Below are positions 15,251 to 16,117 of a DNA stretch of 16,117 nt, in pieces; the stretch's first letter is position 1; the number at the start of each line of letters is the position of its first letter. The stretch comes from an uncultured Alphaproteobacteria bacterium. Lineage in GTDB: Bacteria > Pseudomonadota > Alphaproteobacteria > Rhodobacterales > Rhodobacteraceae. Where the stretch lies: positions 35,957 through 52,073 of the forward strand of contig CAKMZE010000004.1 in assembly GCA_929200295.1 (NCBI GenBank), read 5' to 3'. The notes under the pieces are model-generated. The model ran no database searches. It was not told the origin of the DNA and saw nothing but the letters and a program-made list of their open reading frames with translations. A program made the position numbers and the translations under genes.

Positions 15251-15259
15251 GCTTGAAAA
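15244..15259. promoter_or_regulatory. 16-bp perfect palindrome upstream of the BI-1 gene
   Basis: TTTTCAAGCTTGAAAA is perfectly symmetric and overlaps the candidate -35 element, 72 bp before the BI-1 start. Its placement suggests an operator. A second, looser inverted repeat lies just upstream (15278-15303, GTAACGAT/ATTGTTAC with one G-T pair). Confidence 0.5.
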
Positions 15260-15396
15260 TAGGGGATCGCTTGCTTTGTAACGATATTTTTTCCGATTGT
15301 TACCCAGTGAGCAACGGTTACCAGTATCTTCGGAACATTGTCTTAATTCACAAGCGTGGTATGCAATTTTTTAAACATGATGCGAGGGCCGTGGGA

Positions 15397-15624
15397 TTAA
15401 TCGGCATCCGCCATTTCAGGCGCGGGCAGGGCCAATGCTTCGTCTGGCATTTGCTCGGGCAACGATAATGAAATTGCGCCGCTCGCCGGATCAAAGCTGA
15501 TTTTGGGCTTTTCTTCCATCAATGCGGTCACAGCGTTGAGATCATCAAGCGCGCGCTCAATGGTTTGACGCTGGGTTACGATTTTCCCAGATTTACCTTT
15601 TAGTCCAAATAAGAAATTCAACAT
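15397..15624 (-). CDS. Small hypothetical protein, 75 residues
   Basis: I do not recognise a domain. The start at 15624 is well supported by AAGGA six bases upstream, and this is what makes the short frame credible. The N-terminal ~20 residues are basic and hydrophobic (MLNFLFGLKGKSGKIVTQRQ). A helical ERALDDLNAVTALMEEKPK segment follows, and the C-terminus is acidic and rich in Ala and Pro (LPEQMPDEALALPAPEMADAD). No membrane segment is evident. It lies between the BI-1 gene (same strand, 224 bp downstream) and divergent cspA. A longer frame reaching 15744 has no ribosome site. Confidence 0.6.
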   Translation of the reverse strand: MLNFLFGLKGKSGKIVTQRQTIERALDDLNAVTALMEEKPKISFDPASGAISLSLPEQMPDEALALPAPEMADAD

Positions 15625-15950
15625 TGCGGGTCCTTTAAACTGATGTGGCTGAACATAAATTATGCGCAGTGTAGGCGATTTTGGGTAGGGGAAAGGCAGC
15701 GTCAACTTCCCACGGTTGAATGTGCTTTGCGCCAGCGGCACCAATTTTGGGGGCTGCGGTAAAATTATGAATAGATAAAATTATAGTGATTAACCTTGTT
15801 TTCATCGGAATAAACCTGCATGTGAGGGGTGCAAACGTTATCTATCTCGACCCGCTGTTCTCCTTTTTGGCTGCAGTTCTTCGACCTAGCACTGACCAAG
15901 CCAAGCTGCCGCACCGACGCGGGCAGCCTTAATTTTAAAGGAAACACACG
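15625..15950. other. 326-bp divergent intergenic region with the cspA leader
   Basis: This gap holds the promoters of the 75-residue gene (leftward) and of cspA (rightward). It includes an AT-rich core with the direct repeat TAAAATTAT at 15760-15768 and 15776-15784. I could not fix a -35/-10 pair for either gene with confidence; TTGACG on the minus strand (15705-15700) is a possible -35. No credible ORF lies here. The cspA-proximal part is likely a long structured 5' leader, as known for cold-shock genes. Confidence 0.5.
15905..15927 (+). promoter_or_regulatory. GC-rich hairpin in the cspA leader, just before the ribosome site
   Basis: GCTGCCGC (15905-15912), a 6-base ACCGAC loop and GCGGGCAGC (15919-15927, one bulged base) form a stable stem followed by CTTAATTTT. 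It sits 10 bases before the AAAGGA ribosome site of cspA. It may be an attenuator-like terminator or a temperature- or protein-sensitive leader element. Confidence 0.5.
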
Positions 15951-16117
15951 ATGGCTTCAGGCACCGTGAAGTGGTTTAACACCACAAAAGGTTACGGTTT
16001 TATCGCCCCAGATGGCGGCGCAAAAGACGTATTCGTCCACATTTCAGCTGTTGAGCGTTCTGGCCTAACTGGTCTGCAAGACGACCAAAAGGTTACGTTC
16101 GACATCGAAGCAGGCCG
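15951..16117 (+). CDS. cspA: Cold shock protein, CspA family (cut by window edge)
   Basis: The first 55 residues of a small single-stranded nucleic-acid-binding protein are visible; the full protein is usually ~68-70 residues. It starts [20 protein letters not shown], with the RNA-binding motifs RNP1 (KGYGFI, 13-18) and RNP2 (VFVHIS, 27-32) intact. Such proteins melt RNA structure, with roles in cold adaptation or growth-phase control. AAAGGA lies about eight bases before the ATG. The leader upstream is long and contains a hairpin. The symbol denotes the family, since alphaproteobacteria have several paralogues and the window cannot tell which this is. Confidence 0.95.
   Translation, partial: MASGTVKWFNTTKGYGFIAPDGGAKDVFVHISAVERSGLTGLQDDQKVTFDIEAG

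Noticed and set aside
15760..15784. TAAAATTAT direct repeat as tandem -10 elements of cspA
   Set aside because: No acceptable -35 hexamer sits 16-18 bases upstream of either copy, so it is recorded only as part of the AT-rich region.

Overview
The window looks like a chromosomal segment of a marine alphaproteobacterium of the Rhodobacteraceae (Roseobacter group). This rests on recall of protein style (the GabD, the ~440-residue GltX, the Tat/lipobox L,D-transpeptidase-like N-terminus, the ModABC and BI-1 proteins), on mid-to-high GC in most genes, and on dense packing. No rRNA, tRNA, CRISPR array, phage gene, transposase or IS was seen. Both ends cut genes: an L,D-transpeptidase-like gene on the left and a cspA-type cold shock gene on the right.

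Layout from left to right. (1) 1-930: the N-terminal part of a secreted L,D-transpeptidase-like protein (-), then an orphan 136-residue protein (+). (2) 964-3354: an Afmid/KynB-like alpha/beta hydrolase (-) divergent from a succinate-semialdehyde dehydrogenase gene, gabD (+), with operator-like repeats between them and a hairpin after gabD. (3) 3438-5945: a tightly coupled modABC molybdate importer, running convergently to within 9 bp of (4) a leftward housekeeping group: nadE, a DUF1801 gene and gltX (9504-5955). (5) 9648-14300: a rightward envelope-type block with a secreted MORN-repeat protein, an unrecognised polytopic membrane protein and an EptA-type phosphoethanolamine transferase, closed by a strong bidirectional terminator. 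(6) 14402-15624: a leftward BI-1/YccA-family membrane protein and a 75-residue orphan, then (7) the cspA leader and start.

How the genes fit together: modABC supplies molybdate for molybdoenzymes. gabD feeds succinate semialdehyde into the TCA cycle. nadE makes NAD+ and gltX charges tRNA(Glu), possibly also tRNA(Gln). EptA modifies the outer surface, and the membrane protein just upstream may be co-transcribed with it.

I see no clear new defence or mobile system. The most distinctive signals are: a MORN protein of 18 exact 23-residue repeats that resolves into two 9-repeat halves; a sharp local GC trough inside the unknown membrane protein; a variant catalytic neighbourhood in EptA; and several unassigned palindromes in promoter-type gaps.
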